Shown: piece after piece, positions 35,537-45,253 of the stretch
Layout: every line of letters starts with the position of its first letter
Numbering within the stretch: position 1 is the first letter of the stretch
NCBI GenBank assembly: GCA_963704535.1
Contig: OY969916.1
Span: 6,014,001 to 6,078,000 of the forward strand
Source: G963704535 sp963704535
Lineage (GTDB): Bacteria; Chloroflexota; Chloroflexia; Chloroflexales; Roseiflexaceae
Length of the DNA stretch: 64,000 bases
Direction of reading: 5' to 3'
Position numbers and translations under genes: made by a program
Notes under the pieces: generated by a model
What the model was told of the DNA's origin: nothing
What the model saw: only the letters and a program-made list of their open reading frames with translations
The model's database searches: none

Positions 35537-36229
35537 TTAGAGATAGCTCCGCCCGAGCAGCGCGCGGATCTTGCGGCGCACATCCGCCCGCACCAGCCGC
35601 GACAGCAGCGTGGTGAAGAACAGCGCCGCCAGGCCGGGCAGTGAGCGCCGCGGGCGAACGAGTTGGGCGAGCGCCTGCGGGTCGTGCAGCGGCAGCGGCG
35701 ACGAGTTGCGCACCTCCACGTCGAGCCGGTCGTGCCACTCCTGCTCGACCCAGAACAGATCCGGCATGCTGCGCTGAAAGAAGTAGTAGGCCGGGTTGTA
35801 CTCGTAGAGATAGTCAAACAGCTCGCCGAAGGGCTCGGCGGGCTCCTTGGGGTGCAGCACCAGCGTCTCGCCCACAAGGTTGACGTACCAGCGGTGGAAC
35901 GACCAGTGGAACAGGCGCTCGGCGATCTCCGACGGGCTCTGGATGTAGCCGCCAGCACTGACCCGCGTCAGCTCGCGGGCGAACTGCTGCGGGTCATCCA
36001 TATGCTCCAGGATATGCGAGCAGATCGTGTAGGCAAAGGCGCCGTCGCGGAACGGGAGGTGATGCGCGTCGGCCACGACCAGCGGCCGGTCGATCACGAT
36101 ATCGCCGCCGCGCTCGGTATTATCGCCGACGAAGCGGTCGCACAGGATATTCGAGCGCGGGTTCGGGTTATCACCGCTGCCGATCTCAAGCACTAAGCCG
36201 GTCGCGGGCGGGTTCAGCTTCTGTTTCAT
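35537..36229 (-). CDS. Class I SAM-dependent methyltransferase
   Basis: A 230-residue methyltransferase (type 11-like). Motif I is VLEIGSGDNP; further motifs are VVADAHHLPFRDGAF and CSHILEHMDDPQQF, the usual post-I and motif II/III. The C-terminal part (SPSEIAERLFHW ... FQRSMPDLFWVEQEWHDR) is unlike common small-molecule enzymes and may bind a glycan or lipid. Start ATG 36229; the longer open frame upstream is made of repeat sequence. It lies between two tandem repeats. Confidence 0.8.
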   Translation of the reverse strand: MKQKLNPPATGLVLEIGSGDNPNPRSNILCDRFVGDNTERGGDIVIDRPLVVADAHHLPFRDGAFAYTICSHILEHMDDPQQFARELTRVSAGGYIQSPSEIAERLFHWSFHRWYVNLVGETLVLHPKEPAEPFGELFDYLYEYNPAYYFFQRSMPDLFWVEQEWHDRLDVEVRNSSPLPLHDPQALAQLVRPRRSLPGLAALFFTTLLSRLVRADVRRKIRALLGRSYL

Positions 36230-36237
36230 GTCACGAA

Positions 36238-36308
36238 AGAGATGAGAGATTGGAGATTGGAGATTGCACAATCTCCAACCTCCAATCTCCAATCTCCAAT
36301 CTCATCTC
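36238..36308. repeat. Facing heptamer arrays (GGAGATT / AATCTCC)
   Basis: Left arm GAGATTGGAGATTGGAGATT, loop GCAC, right arm several AATCTCC units. It forms a ~25-bp hairpin between the methyltransferase start and the mreB stop (TGA at 36307). Confidence 0.9.
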
Positions 36309-37317
36309 AGTTCAGATCATCCCCAGAGAGGCTATCGCGCAGAATATCGATATGCTCCAGCGCCAGGCCGGTGCCGATCGCCACGCAGTTGGCCGGTTGG
36401 TCGGCGACGTAGCAGGGCACCCCAGTTACCTCGGTCAGCAGCTCGTTGATCCGGCGCAGCATCGAGCCGCCGCCGGTCATGATCATGCCCTTGTCGATGA
36501 TATCCGAAGAAAGCTCCGGCGGCGTTTCGGCCAACACCGCCCGTGTCGCATTAACTACCGCTTCGAGCGGCTCCTGGATCGCCTCGGTGATCTCATTGGA
36601 GCTGACCTCGATCGTGCGCGGCAGCCCGGCGACCTGGTCGCGCCCGCGCACCTGCATGGTCAGCGGGCGAGCCAGCGGCAACGCCGAGCCGATCTCGATC
36701 TTGATGCTCTCGGCGGTGCGCTCGCCGATCAGCACATTATACTTGCGCTTGATATAGGCGGCGATCGCCTCGTCGAACTTATTGCCGCCCACGCGCACCG
36801 AGTTGCTCACCACGATATCGTTCAGCGAGATCACCGCCACTTCGGTCGTGCCGCCGCCGATATCGACGATCAAATTGCCCGATGGCTGGGCGGTAGGGAT
36901 ATTGGCGCCGATTGCGGCGGCCAGCGGCTCGCGGATCAGGTAGGCGTGCCGCGCCCCAGCCGCGATCGCCGCCTCGCGCACCGCGCGCATCTCGACGGTC
37001 GTCACACCGGCGGGGATACAGATCATGACCTCGGGCTTGCTGAACGGCAGCCGGCTATTGGCCTTCCTAATGAAGTACTTGAGCATCGCCTCGGTGATGT
37101 CGTAGTCGGCGATCACGCCATTACGCATCGGCCGGACCACCTCGACACTTTCCGGCTCGCGGCCGACCATCGCCAGCGCCTCGGCCCCAACCGCCTTGAT
37201 GCGATTATCCCTGGTCGAGAGCGCCACCACCGACGGCTCCGAGAGCACGATCCCGCGGCCCTTCACATACACCAGCACATTGGCGGTCCCAAGGTCGATT
37301 CCGATCTTCCGCGCCAT
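36307..37317 (-). CDS. mreB: Rod-shape determining protein MreB
   Basis: A 336-residue actin-like ATPase that directs lateral cell-wall synthesis in rods and filaments. Signatures: MARKIGIDLGTANVLVYVKG (phosphate 1), IVDIGGGTTEVAVIS (phosphate 2), MTGGGSMLRRINELL (adenosine), and the conserved hydrophobic LPRTIEVSSNEI. Start ATG 37317 follows AGAGGG. It is 14 bases downstream of atpC and so could be transcribed with the ATP synthase operon. The stop codon falls in a tandem repeat. Confidence 0.95.
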   Translation of the reverse strand: MARKIGIDLGTANVLVYVKGRGIVLSEPSVVALSTRDNRIKAVGAEALAMVGREPESVEVVRPMRNGVIADYDITEAMLKYFIRKANSRLPFSKPEVMICIPAGVTTVEMRAVREAAIAAGARHAYLIREPLAAAIGANIPTAQPSGNLIVDIGGGTTEVAVISLNDIVVSNSVRVGGNKFDEAIAAYIKRKYNVLIGERTAESIKIEIGSALPLARPLTMQVRGRDQVAGLPRTIEVSSNEITEAIQEPLEAVVNATRAVLAETPPELSSDIIDKGMIMTGGGSMLRRINELLTEVTGVPCYVADQPANCVAIGTGLALEHIDILRDSLSGDDLN

Positions 37318-37330
37318 ATCGCCCTCTAAG

Positions 37331-37744
37331 TTATTGTCGTCGTGTCTTCCTGAGCTGTGCGATCTTGAGGCGAATGAGCGCCTTACGCAGCTCGGCCTCG
37401 GCCCGCGCCAGATCCACATCGCTCTGGCGCTGCGCGATCCGCTCCTCAGCTCGCCGGCGCGCTTCTTCGGCGCGCGCCTCGTCGATCTCGTCGGCCCGCT
37501 CGGCTGTATCGGCAAGAATCGTCACGCGGTTCGGCAGCACTTCCATGAACCCGCCGGAGACCGCGAACGGCGTCGTGACACCCGCTTTGATAATGTCAAG
37601 CTCGCCCACATCGAGAACTGTGAGCAGCGGCGCATGGCGGGGCAGAATGCCGACGCGGCCATCTTTCGTCGGCGCGTTGACCTGGTCCACCTCATCGGAA
37701 AGCACCACGCGCTCGGCGGTGACAATTTCCAGATGTATTGGCAT
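37331..37744 (-). CDS. atpC: ATP synthase F1 epsilon subunit
   Basis: A 137-residue epsilon subunit: N-terminal beta-sandwich (LEIVTAERVVLSDEVDQV, then GRVGILPRHAPLLTVLDVG) and a C-terminal two-helix domain (rich in Glu/Arg/Ala). It inhibits and couples F1 rotation. ATG 37744 follows GAGGTG; an upstream ATG at 37756 is less likely. Gap to mreB is 13 bases; the gap to atpD holds a tandem repeat. Confidence 0.93.
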   Translation of the reverse strand: MPIHLEIVTAERVVLSDEVDQVNAPTKDGRVGILPRHAPLLTVLDVGELDIIKAGVTTPFAVSGGFMEVLPNRVTILADTAERADEIDEARAEEARRRAEERIAQRQSDVDLARAEAELRKALIRLKIAQLRKTRRQ

Positions 37745-37751
37745 AACACAC

Positions 37752-37834
37752 CTCAAAAGTTATGAGTTAAGAATTATGAGTTATGAGTTCAAAATGCCCT
37801 AACTCATAACTCATAACTCATAACTCATAACTCT
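37752..37834. repeat. Facing heptamer arrays (ATGAGTT / AACTCAT)
   Basis: Left arm several ATGAGTT units, right arm five AACTCAT units, loop near TCAAAATGCCC. It fills the atpD-atpC gap and reaches the atpD TAG. Confidence 0.9.
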
Positions 37835-39253
37835 ACTTGCGACTTGCCTCGTACGCCTGGATCACGTCGTCGAGCGTCGCCCTGGAGGAAGAAGAACTGC
37901 TCCGGGATGTGATCGGCCTCGCCCGCCAGCACGCGGGCGAAGCTCTTGACCGTCTCGGCTGACTGGCACATACTTGCCGGTCCGGCCGGTGAACTGCTGC
38001 GCGACGGTGAACGGCTGCAGAAGAAGCGCTCGATCTTGCGGGCGCGCGCCACCGTCAGCTTGTCCTCATCGGAGAGCTCTTCGACGCCCAGGATCGCGAT
38101 GATGTCCTGTAGATCCCTGTAGCGCTGCAACACCCGCTGGACTTCGCGCGCCACCCGGTAGTGCTCCTCGCCGACGATGTTCGGGTCGAGGATGCGGCTG
38201 GTCGAGGCCAGCGGGTCCACTGCCGGGTAGATGCCCTTGGAGGCGATGCTGCGCTCCAGCGAGATCGTCGCGTCCAGGTGCGCGAAGGTGGTCGCCGGCG
38301 CCGGGTCGGTGTAGTCGTCGGCCGGCACATAGACCGCCTGCATCGAGGTGATCGAACCCTTCTTGGTCGAGGTAATCCGCTCTTGCAGCTCGCCCATCTC
38401 GGTGCCGAGCGTCGGCTGGTAGCCGACCTGCGAGGGCATGCGCCCAAGCAGCGCCGAGACCTCCGAGCCGGCCTGTACAAAGCGGAAGATATTGTCGACG
38501 AACAGCAGGATGTCGCGCCCCTCATCGCGAAAGTACTCCGCCATGGTCAGCGCGGTCAGCGCCACCCGTAGGCGCGCGCCGGGCGGCTCGTTCATCTGCC
38601 CGAAGACCATCACCGTCTTGTCGAACACGGTGGTCTGGTCGTCGATGCGCGACTCCTTCATCTCGTGGATCAGGTCGTTGCCCTCGCGCGAGCGCTCGCC
38701 GACGCCGGCAAAGACCGAGAAGCCGGACTGCTCCTTGGCGATGTTGGCGATCAGCTCCTGGATCACCACCGTCTTGCCCACGCCCGCGCCGCCGAAGATG
38801 CCGGTCTTGCCGCCACGGGTGAACGGCGCGATCAGGTCGATCACCTTGATGCCGGTCTCGAACAATCTGCGCCTGGGTGGACTGGTCCTCAAACGAGGGC
38901 GCCGGCTGGTGGATCGGGCGGCGCTCGGTCGCATTGACCGGCGCATCGGTATCGATCGGGTCGCCAAGCACATTGAACACGCGGCCAAGCGTCGCCGGGC
39001 CGACCGGCACGGCGATCGGCTGCCCGGTATCGACCACCGGCATCCCCCGGCGCAGGCCATCGGTGGTACTCATCGCCACCGCCTTGACAACGCCGCCGCC
39101 GAGGTGCTGCTGGACCTCGGCCACCAGCCGCCCGCCGTTGCCCTCCAGCGGGATCTCGATCGCATTGTAGATCGCGGGCGTTTCATCGGCGCCAAATCGA
39201 GCGTTGATGACCACGCCGATGATATCGGTAACTTCTCCGGTTGCTCCGGCCAT
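37833..39253 (-). CDS. atpD: ATP synthase F1 beta subunit (frameshifted)
   Basis: About 473 codons encoding the catalytic subunit. Walker A is GGAGVGKTVVIQEL, Walker B ILLFVDNIFRF, the catalytic Glu lies in AGVGERSREGNDL, and SALLGRMPSQVGYQP is present. Four single-base changes break the frame: an extra C at 38863, a missing base near 38020, an extra base near 37967 and an extra C at 37878. Restoring them gives a complete, conserved protein ending ASRK, so the gene is surely functional and the breaks are suspect. ATG 39253 follows TAGGAGG. Confidence 0.92.
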
Positions 39254-39264
39254 TCTATACCTCC

Positions 39265-39340
39265 TAGAGATTCGAGATTGGAGATGAGAGATTGAGCTAT
39301 TACGACCGAGTTCCCAATCTCTTATCTCTAATCTCTAAGA
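39265..39340. repeat. Facing heptamer arrays (GAGATTG / CAATCTC)
   Basis: Left arm AGAGATTCGAGATTGGAGAT, right arm CAATCTCTTATCTCTAATCTC, loop ~20 bases. It lies between atpG and atpD, next to an R1 element. Confidence 0.85.
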
Positions 39341-39441
39341 AACTGTTTGAAAAGGGTATTGTCTCATCTACGATCCGTGGTGGAAAGAGGATTTTTGAGG
39401 GGCGGCCCCCTCAAACTCCCCCTTTCCGAACAGTCTCTAAG
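39336..39441 (+). repeat. R1 element, complete copy (~105 bp)
   Basis: Ends TAAGAAACTGTTTGAAAAGG and CCGAACAGTCTCTAAG are inverted repeats; the core is TTGAGGGGCGGCCCCCTCAA. The right end supplies the TAG stop of atpG (39437-39439). Confidence 0.9.
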
Positions 39442-40312
39442 TTTCTGCAAGTGCGGCGGCGCCTGATGCGATCTCAGACACCTCTTTGGTGATATTTGCC
39501 TGGCGGGTCTTATTGTATGACAGCGTCAAATCGCGCGTCAGCTCCTTGGCGTTATCGGTCGCGTTGCGCATTGCCACCATCCGCGCGCTGTGCTCGCTGG
39601 CGATCAACTCGAGGATCGCCTGGTAGAGCTGGACTTCGACGAAGCGCGGCAGCAGCTCGCTCAAGACCTCTTCCTGGCTCGGCTCGTAGGTGTAGTCAAC
39701 TTGCTTCTCGGCCGGCTCGGTGGGCGGCTCGACCGGCAGCAGCCGCTTGAGCGCCGGCCGCTGCACCAGCGTATTGACAAACTCGCTGTAGATGACGTAC
39801 ACCTCGTCGTAGCGGCGTTCGCGGAACCCCGAGATCACATTGGTGGCGATGCCCAACGTATCGACCAGGCGCGGGTAATCTCCCAGCTTAGTCACCTCGG
39901 CCACCAGGTTCTGCCCGGTGCGAACCAGGAAATCGCGGCCCTTCTTGCCGACCGCCAGCAACTCGATCTGCCGCCCGCGTTCACGCTCCTCAAGGATAAA
40001 CCGGCTGGAGCGCCGCAGCACATTGGTGATCATCGCGCCGGTCAGGCCCTTGTCCGGCGTCACGACGATCAGCCCGACCGCCTGCACATTCGGGCGAACC
40101 TCCAGCAGGGTGCCTCTGCGTGCGCCGCCCACCGCGCGGGCCGTCAACTCGCCCATGACGTCGAGCAGCCGATCGGCGTAGGGCCGGGTGGCGAGCACGT
40201 TCCGCTGGGCACGTCGCATCTTCGACGCCGAGACCATCTCCATGGCCTTGGTGATCTGGGTCATGTTCTTGACCGATCGGATGCGCCGGCGAATTTCTCG
40301 TGTGCTTGGCAC
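39437..40312 (-). CDS. atpG: ATP synthase F1 gamma subunit
   Basis: A 291-residue rotor subunit with two long terminal helices. Signatures: MPSTREIRRRIRSVKNMTQI then AMEMVSASKMRRAQ at the N-terminus, and a C-terminal ARMVAMRNATDNAKELTRDL segment. An insertion of ~25 residues in the middle (LPVEPPTEPAEKQVDY) is common in this phylum. ATG 40312. The stop codon is inside an R1 terminal repeat. The gap to atpA holds an R5 element. Confidence 0.94.
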   Translation of the reverse strand: MPSTREIRRRIRSVKNMTQITKAMEMVSASKMRRAQRNVLATRPYADRLLDVMGELTARAVGGARRGTLLEVRPNVQAVGLIVVTPDKGLTGAMITNVLRRSSRFILEERERGRQIELLAVGKKGRDFLVRTGQNLVAEVTKLGDYPRLVDTLGIATNVISGFRERRYDEVYVIYSEFVNTLVQRPALKRLLPVEPPTEPAEKQVDYTYEPSQEEVLSELLPRFVEVQLYQAILELIASEHSARMVAMRNATDNAKELTRDLTLSYNKTRQANITKEVSEIASGAAALAET

Positions 40313-40318
40313 AGTATA

Positions 40319-40421
40319 CTCCCCAAAATTGGGTGTGACTAAAAGCTGTTGGGGGAAGGGGTTTTGGGGAGGGCCACCCTCCCCAAGCCCCTCCCTTTCC
40401 CACGAACTTTGGTCACACTCT
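40319..40421 (+). repeat. R5 element, complete copy (~100 bp)
   Basis: Ends GGGTGTGACTAAAAGCTG and GAACTTTGGTCACACTC are inverted repeats; the core palindrome is GGGGAGGGCCACCCTCCCC. It lies between atpA and atpG. Confidence 0.75.
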
Positions 40422-40431
40422 TTTCAATTTT

Positions 40432-42007
<1,576 letters not shown>

Positions 42008-42143
42008 TGCTGGCACCTCCTAAGGAAGACATATGCGGCGCTGGACGCCACGTACTATACCATACACGGATACAAAATGGCGGGCAAGGTTGCCCCCTCG
42101 TCTGGGGTCGCCCGCCCGCCATGTGTACCCCCGAGAGAAGCGC

Positions 42144-42629
42144 TTAGCTCGTCAGCATATTGCGCTGGATGGCGCTGAGGCGGGTGCGCAGGCTATTGTC
42201 GAGCACCTGGTCGCCGATGCGAATGATCAGGCCACCGATCAGCGAAGCGTCTACACTGAAGCGTAGATTGAGGCGCTCTCCATAGCGGGCGCGCAACTCA
42301 TCGACGATTCGGTTCTTTTGCTCCTCGTCCAACTCGACGGCGCTGATCACTTCGCCGTTCAGCGCCTGAGCCTCCCCCTGGCTATAGCGCTCAAAGAAGC
42401 GAACGATCACCGGGAGCCGGTCGAGCGCATCCTCGCGCGCCAGCGCCAGCAGGAAGTTGCGCACCTCGCGGGGCGCATCAGCCGGCAGCGCCATAGCGAC
42501 ACGCTCCTCGGGGCTGTTGCCCGGCATGCTCTCCAGCCGGCCGGTCGCCTCGCGCAGTGATCTCAAGGCCCCGCCGATCAGCGCATCGTAGAGCGCGCGC
42601 GCGAAAACCTGGGCATCTGGCGTACTCAC
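42144..42629 (-). CDS. atpH: ATP synthase delta subunit
   Basis: A 161-residue stator subunit linking F1 to subunit b. Family features: N-terminal six-helix domain (AQVFARALYDAL) and C-terminal VISAVELDEEQKNRIVDELRARYGE and GGLIIRIGDQVLDNSLRTRL. The GTG 42629 start is directed by GGAGGG; an in-frame TTG at 42641 overlaps that Shine-Dalgarno and is unlikely. A GC-rich stem (42078-42120) lies in the gap to atpA. Confidence 0.92.
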   Translation of the reverse strand: MSTPDAQVFARALYDALIGGALRSLREATGRLESMPGNSPEERVAMALPADAPREVRNFLLALAREDALDRLPVIVRFFERYSQGEAQALNGEVISAVELDEEQKNRIVDELRARYGERLNLRFSVDASLIGGLIIRIGDQVLDNSLRTRLSAIQRNMLTS

Positions 42630-42635
42630 GTATCC

Positions 42636-42726
42636 CTCCAAGTTATGAATTATGAATTATGAGTTATGAGTTATGAGTTATGAAACTTTCTAACTCTTAA
42701 CTCGCAACTCTTAACTCTTAACTCGT
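42636..42726. repeat. Facing heptamer arrays (ATGAGTT / AACTCTT)
   Basis: Left arm ATGAATT/ATGAGTT units, right arm AACTCTT/AACTCGC units, loop GAAACTTTC. It fills the atpF-atpH gap and resembles the atpD-atpC repeat. Confidence 0.9.
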
Positions 42727-43218
42727 TCAGTTCTGTCGTCCCAGGCTGGCCAGCAACTCCTCGATCAGGCGATCGTGGTTCGCCTTCAGCTCCTCACCCA
42801 GTACCCGCGCCGCCGTCAGGGTGACCAACTCGGCCATCTGATTCTTCAGGTCGCGCAGCAGTTGCTCGCGCTCCTGCGTGGCCTGCTCGCGCGCTTCGGT
42901 GCGGATTCGCTCGGCCTCGGTGCGCGCCTGGGCGACAATCTCCTGCTCCTGGAGCTTGGCGCGCTCCTGTGCCTGTGCCAAGATCGCAGCGGCCTCCTGG
43001 CGCGCGCGCGCCAGCTCGGCGTCGTAATCCTGTTTGGCGCGGGCGAGCTGCTCCTTGACCTGCTCGGCGTCCCGCAGGCTGTCCTGGACGCGCTTGGTGC
43101 GCTCGTTCAGCATGTTCAGCACGGGCCGAAACAGGAACTGATTGAGTAGCCAAACGACCAGCGCGACATTGAAAAGCTGCGCGATGAGCAGGCCCCAGTT
43201 AATACCAAGCTTTTCCAA
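42727..43218 (-). CDS. atpF: ATP synthase Fo subunit b
   Basis: A 163-residue peripheral-stalk protein: one N-terminal membrane helix (LLIAQLFNVALVVWLLNQFL) and a long coiled coil rich in Ala/Glu/Arg/Gln. Only one b-type gene is seen (no b'). ATG 43218. Overlap with the STRR at its 3' end is only at the stop. Position between atpE and atpH is standard. Confidence 0.93.
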   Translation of the reverse strand: MEKLGINWGLLIAQLFNVALVVWLLNQFLFRPVLNMLNERTKRVQDSLRDAEQVKEQLARAKQDYDAELARARQEAAAILAQAQERAKLQEQEIVAQARTEAERIRTEAREQATQEREQLLRDLKNQMAELVTLTAARVLGEELKANHDRLIEELLASLGRQN

Positions 43219-43285
43219 TGCAGTTCTCCTACCTCATAACCCAGCCCTGGCGTCCCGGCGCGGCGTCGCCAGTCACGGGTAGTCG

Positions 43286-43519
43286 CTAGACGATGCCGAA
43301 GGCGATCAGCAGCGAGATAACCAGACCGAAGATAAAGAGCGACTCAGTCAGCGCGAAGCCCAGAATCATGTAAGTACGCAGCGTTCCCTCAGCCTCGGGG
43401 TTGCGACCCATTGCGTTGAGCGCTCCGTTGAAGATGATGCCGATCCCTACGCCGGGTCCGATCGCTCCCAGGCCGACCGCCAGCGCCGCTGCGACCAGTC
43501 GCAAACCTTCATCTGTCAT
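43286..43519 (-). CDS. atpE: ATP synthase Fo subunit c
   Basis: A 77-residue hairpin of two membrane helices. The ion-binding carboxylate is E59 in LGFALTESLFIF; the loop is AMGRNPEAEG. The first helix has Pro at the place where Na+-type rings carry Gln (GAIGPGVGIG), so proton coupling is likely. ATG 43519 follows AAGGAGGG. A 295-bp gap with three R1-like cores separates it from atpB. Confidence 0.94.
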   Translation of the reverse strand: MTDEGLRLVAAALAVGLGAIGPGVGIGIIFNGALNAMGRNPEAEGTLRTYMILGFALTESLFIFGLVISLLIAFGIV

Positions 43520-43552
43520 GACAGTTCCCTCCTTAAAGCAATCTCTCGCGAG

Positions 43553-43817
43553 TCTCGAAGAAATCATTCCAGTGGTCGAAGACCACGTCGAACCGATCGA
43601 AATCTGCTGTGGTGAAAGGGTTTTCTTGAGGGGCGCTCCCCTCAAACTCCCCCTTTCAGAGTCGAACCGATCGAAATCTGCTGTGGTGGAAAGGAGATTC
43701 TTGAGGGGCTGGTCCCCTCAAACTCCCCCTTTCAGATGCGCCTCGCTCACAATCTGTGGTGGAGAGGGGTTTCTTGAGAGGCGCTCCCCTCAAACTCCAC
43801 CTTTCAATTAGTCTCTA
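43553..43817 (+). repeat. Three tandem R1-like cores
   Basis: Three units share TCGAAATCTGCTGTGGTG or similar, TTCTTGAGGGG, the palindrome and CCCCTCAAACTCC. The third ends in AATTAGTCTCTAG, an R1 end that supplies the TAG stop of atpB. The stretch has no gene. Confidence 0.85.
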
Positions 43818-44846
43818 GTGCGATCCCCCGTGCCCAGGCAGATCGGCGGCCTCGATCGGCATCTGCGTCTCATGACCGTGCTCATCGTGCCCGCCATGCG
43901 CCAGCGTCGCCAGCGACATGAACACCAGCGTCAGCACCGAGAAGATGAATGCCTGCATAAAGGCGACGAACACCTCCAGCCCATAGAACGGCAGCGGCAG
44001 CAGGTATGGGAACAGGAAGGCCATTACCGTAAGCACCACCTCGCCGGCGAAGATGTTGCCGAAAAGTCGGAAGGAGAAGGCTACGATACGTACGAACTCC
44101 GAGATAAGCTCGAGGATGCCGACGAAGGCGCCGATGAAGCCTTCGCGGAAGTTGAAGAACTTGGTCAGGTAGTTCAGCCCCAGCGCCTGGAAGCCAAACA
44201 GCTCGACCATAAACACCGCCGCTAGCGCCCAAGCCACCGTCACGTTCAGGTCGGCGCTGGGCGAACGCAGGTACGGGACGACGTGCCCTTCCTCGCAGTA
44301 ATAGGGCAGGCCCGCAAACGTCTGAGATGGCGTAACGGGTTCTTCGGCCACACCCTCGGCCGGCGCCTCCTGCGCGCCCTCGGCCGCCTCGGCGTGCGCC
44401 ACCCGGCAGACGCCAATGCTGCCGACGCCCGGCACTAGCGCGAAGTAGTTCGAGTAGAGCACGAAGAAGAAAATCGACGCGCACAGCGGGAAGAACTTGG
44501 CGATGTTCTTGCGATCGACGCTCTGGGAGAAGTTGTAGAAACCTTCGACCACCAGTTCAACGACGTTCTGGAACCCGCGCGGGATGATCTGCATATTGCG
44601 CACGCCGAAGATGATCGTCAGCAACAGCAGGATATCCACGAGCGCCGTCATGATCAGCGAGTTGGTGATCGGGAGGATGGTGCCGGCCGAGCAGTGTTCG
44701 CCTTCTATCACGCCACCGAAACACGCGATCGGCTCGGCGGCGGCCGAGATCGCCAGGTCGGCCCGCGTCAGCCTGACGCCCAGGAGATACAAGACAATGC
44801 TGATGACCAGAAAAACGCCTAGTATCGTAAGTATCCGGTTACGCAT
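43815..44846 (-). CDS. atpB: ATP synthase Fo subunit a
   Basis: A 343-residue membrane protein forming the ion half-channels. The essential Arg (~R260) is in AFSFRLFGNIFAGE; the last helices have VAFMQAFIFSVLTLVFMSLA. A ~60-residue loop rich in Ala/Glu (EAAEGAQEAPAEGVAEE) interrupts the middle region; similar long periplasmic loops occur in Chloroflexota. ATG 44846 follows AGGGAG. It is the first gene of the operon; no atpI/atpZ is seen upstream. Confidence 0.93.
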   Translation of the reverse strand: MRNRILTILGVFLVISIVLYLLGVRLTRADLAISAAAEPIACFGGVIEGEHCSAGTILPITNSLIMTALVDILLLLTIIFGVRNMQIIPRGFQNVVELVVEGFYNFSQSVDRKNIAKFFPLCASIFFFVLYSNYFALVPGVGSIGVCRVAHAEAAEGAQEAPAEGVAEEPVTPSQTFAGLPYYCEEGHVVPYLRSPSADLNVTVAWALAAVFMVELFGFQALGLNYLTKFFNFREGFIGAFVGILELISEFVRIVAFSFRLFGNIFAGEVVLTVMAFLFPYLLPLPFYGLEVFVAFMQAFIFSVLTLVFMSLATLAHGGHDEHGHETQMPIEAADLPGHGGSH

Positions 44847-44879
44847 AGCCGAGGGCTCCCTTCTTTATCCTGACTTTGG

Positions 44880-44950
44880 GAACTCTTTCACAATCGAGTA
44901 TATCATATCGTGTACAAAAGGTCAAGACCTATTTGCGAACTCTTTCACAA
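44880..44950 (-). promoter_or_regulatory. Two direct copies of GAACTCTTTCACAA around the ATP operon promoter
   Basis: Copies at 44880-44893 and 44937-44950 lie downstream of the -10 and upstream of the -35 (minus strand). The second is part of a CTCTTTCACAAAGAG palindrome. They could bind a regulator. Confidence 0.5.
44897..44925 (-). promoter_or_regulatory. Promoter of the atpBEFHAGDC operon
   Basis: Minus strand: TTGACC (44920-44925), 17-base spacer, TATACT (44897-44902), 51 bases before the atpB start. Confidence 0.75.
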
Positions 44951-44956
44951 AGAGTT

Positions 44957-45069
44957 GTTAGGTTCTGAAAAACTGTCAGAAAAGGCTCCCGTGTCACTTG
45001 CAATCGGTGGTGGGAAAGGGGTTTGAGAGCTGGCCCCGCATACTCCCCCTTTTCAGACCGGGTCTGAGA
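44957..45069 (+). repeat. R1 element, diverged copy
   Basis: GTTCTGAAAAACTGTCAGAAAA at left, GGGAAAGGGGTTTGAGAGCTGG core, TTTTCAGACCGGGTCTGAGA at right; terminal repeats still recognisable. Confidence 0.7.
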
Positions 45070-45070
45070 C

Positions 45071-45101
45071 ATAAAAATTCAACCTGTCACAGAGGTTGAA
45101 T
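45071..45101 (-). terminator. Intrinsic terminator of the candidate small RNA
   Basis: Minus strand stem ATTCAACCT/AGGTTGAAT (45077-45085 with 45093-45101), 7-base loop, followed by TTTTAT. Confidence 0.7.
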
Positions 45102-45139
45102 CGAGGGATGTGGCTGTAGCGCTCGTGCTTTTTTGAACG
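45071..45139 (-). ncRNA. Candidate small RNA (~68 nt)
   Basis: A promoter (45146-45174) and an intrinsic terminator (45071-45101) enclose about 68 bases without an open frame. It could be a free small RNA or a terminated leader in front of the ATP operon. Based on signals only. Confidence 0.45.
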
Positions 45140-45145
45140 GGCGCG

Positions 45146-45174
45146 AGTATAGCATAGGTAGTGGTAAATCGCAA
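45146..45174 (-). promoter_or_regulatory. Minus-strand promoter upstream of the candidate small RNA
   Basis: TTGCGA (45169-45174), 17-base spacer, TATACT (45146-45151), directed toward the ATP operon. Confidence 0.6.
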
Positions 45175-45195
45175 GTTAACAGGATCGGGATCGGG

Positions 45196-45250
45196 GCTTA
45201 GAGATGAGAGATTGGCGATCAGAGGCAACCTCCAACCCCCAATCTCCGGA
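45196..45250. repeat. Facing heptamer arrays (GAGATTGG / CCAATCTC)
   Basis: AGATGAGAGATTGGCGAT pairs imperfectly with CCTCCAACCCCCAATCTCC. It lies just past the stop of the roadblock/REC gene. Confidence 0.75.
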
Positions 45251-45253
45251 ATT

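Noticed and set aside
39336..39441. R1 elements as plain intrinsic terminators only
   Set aside because: They have long inverted ends and conserved flanking segments (GATCCGTGGTGG) outside the hairpin and lack consistent T-runs, so a mobile-element origin fits better; termination may be a side effect.
43286..43519. Sodium-type ATP synthase c subunit
   Set aside because: The residue after the key Glu is Ser as in Na+ types, but the helix-1 Gln is replaced by Pro, so H+ coupling is more likely.
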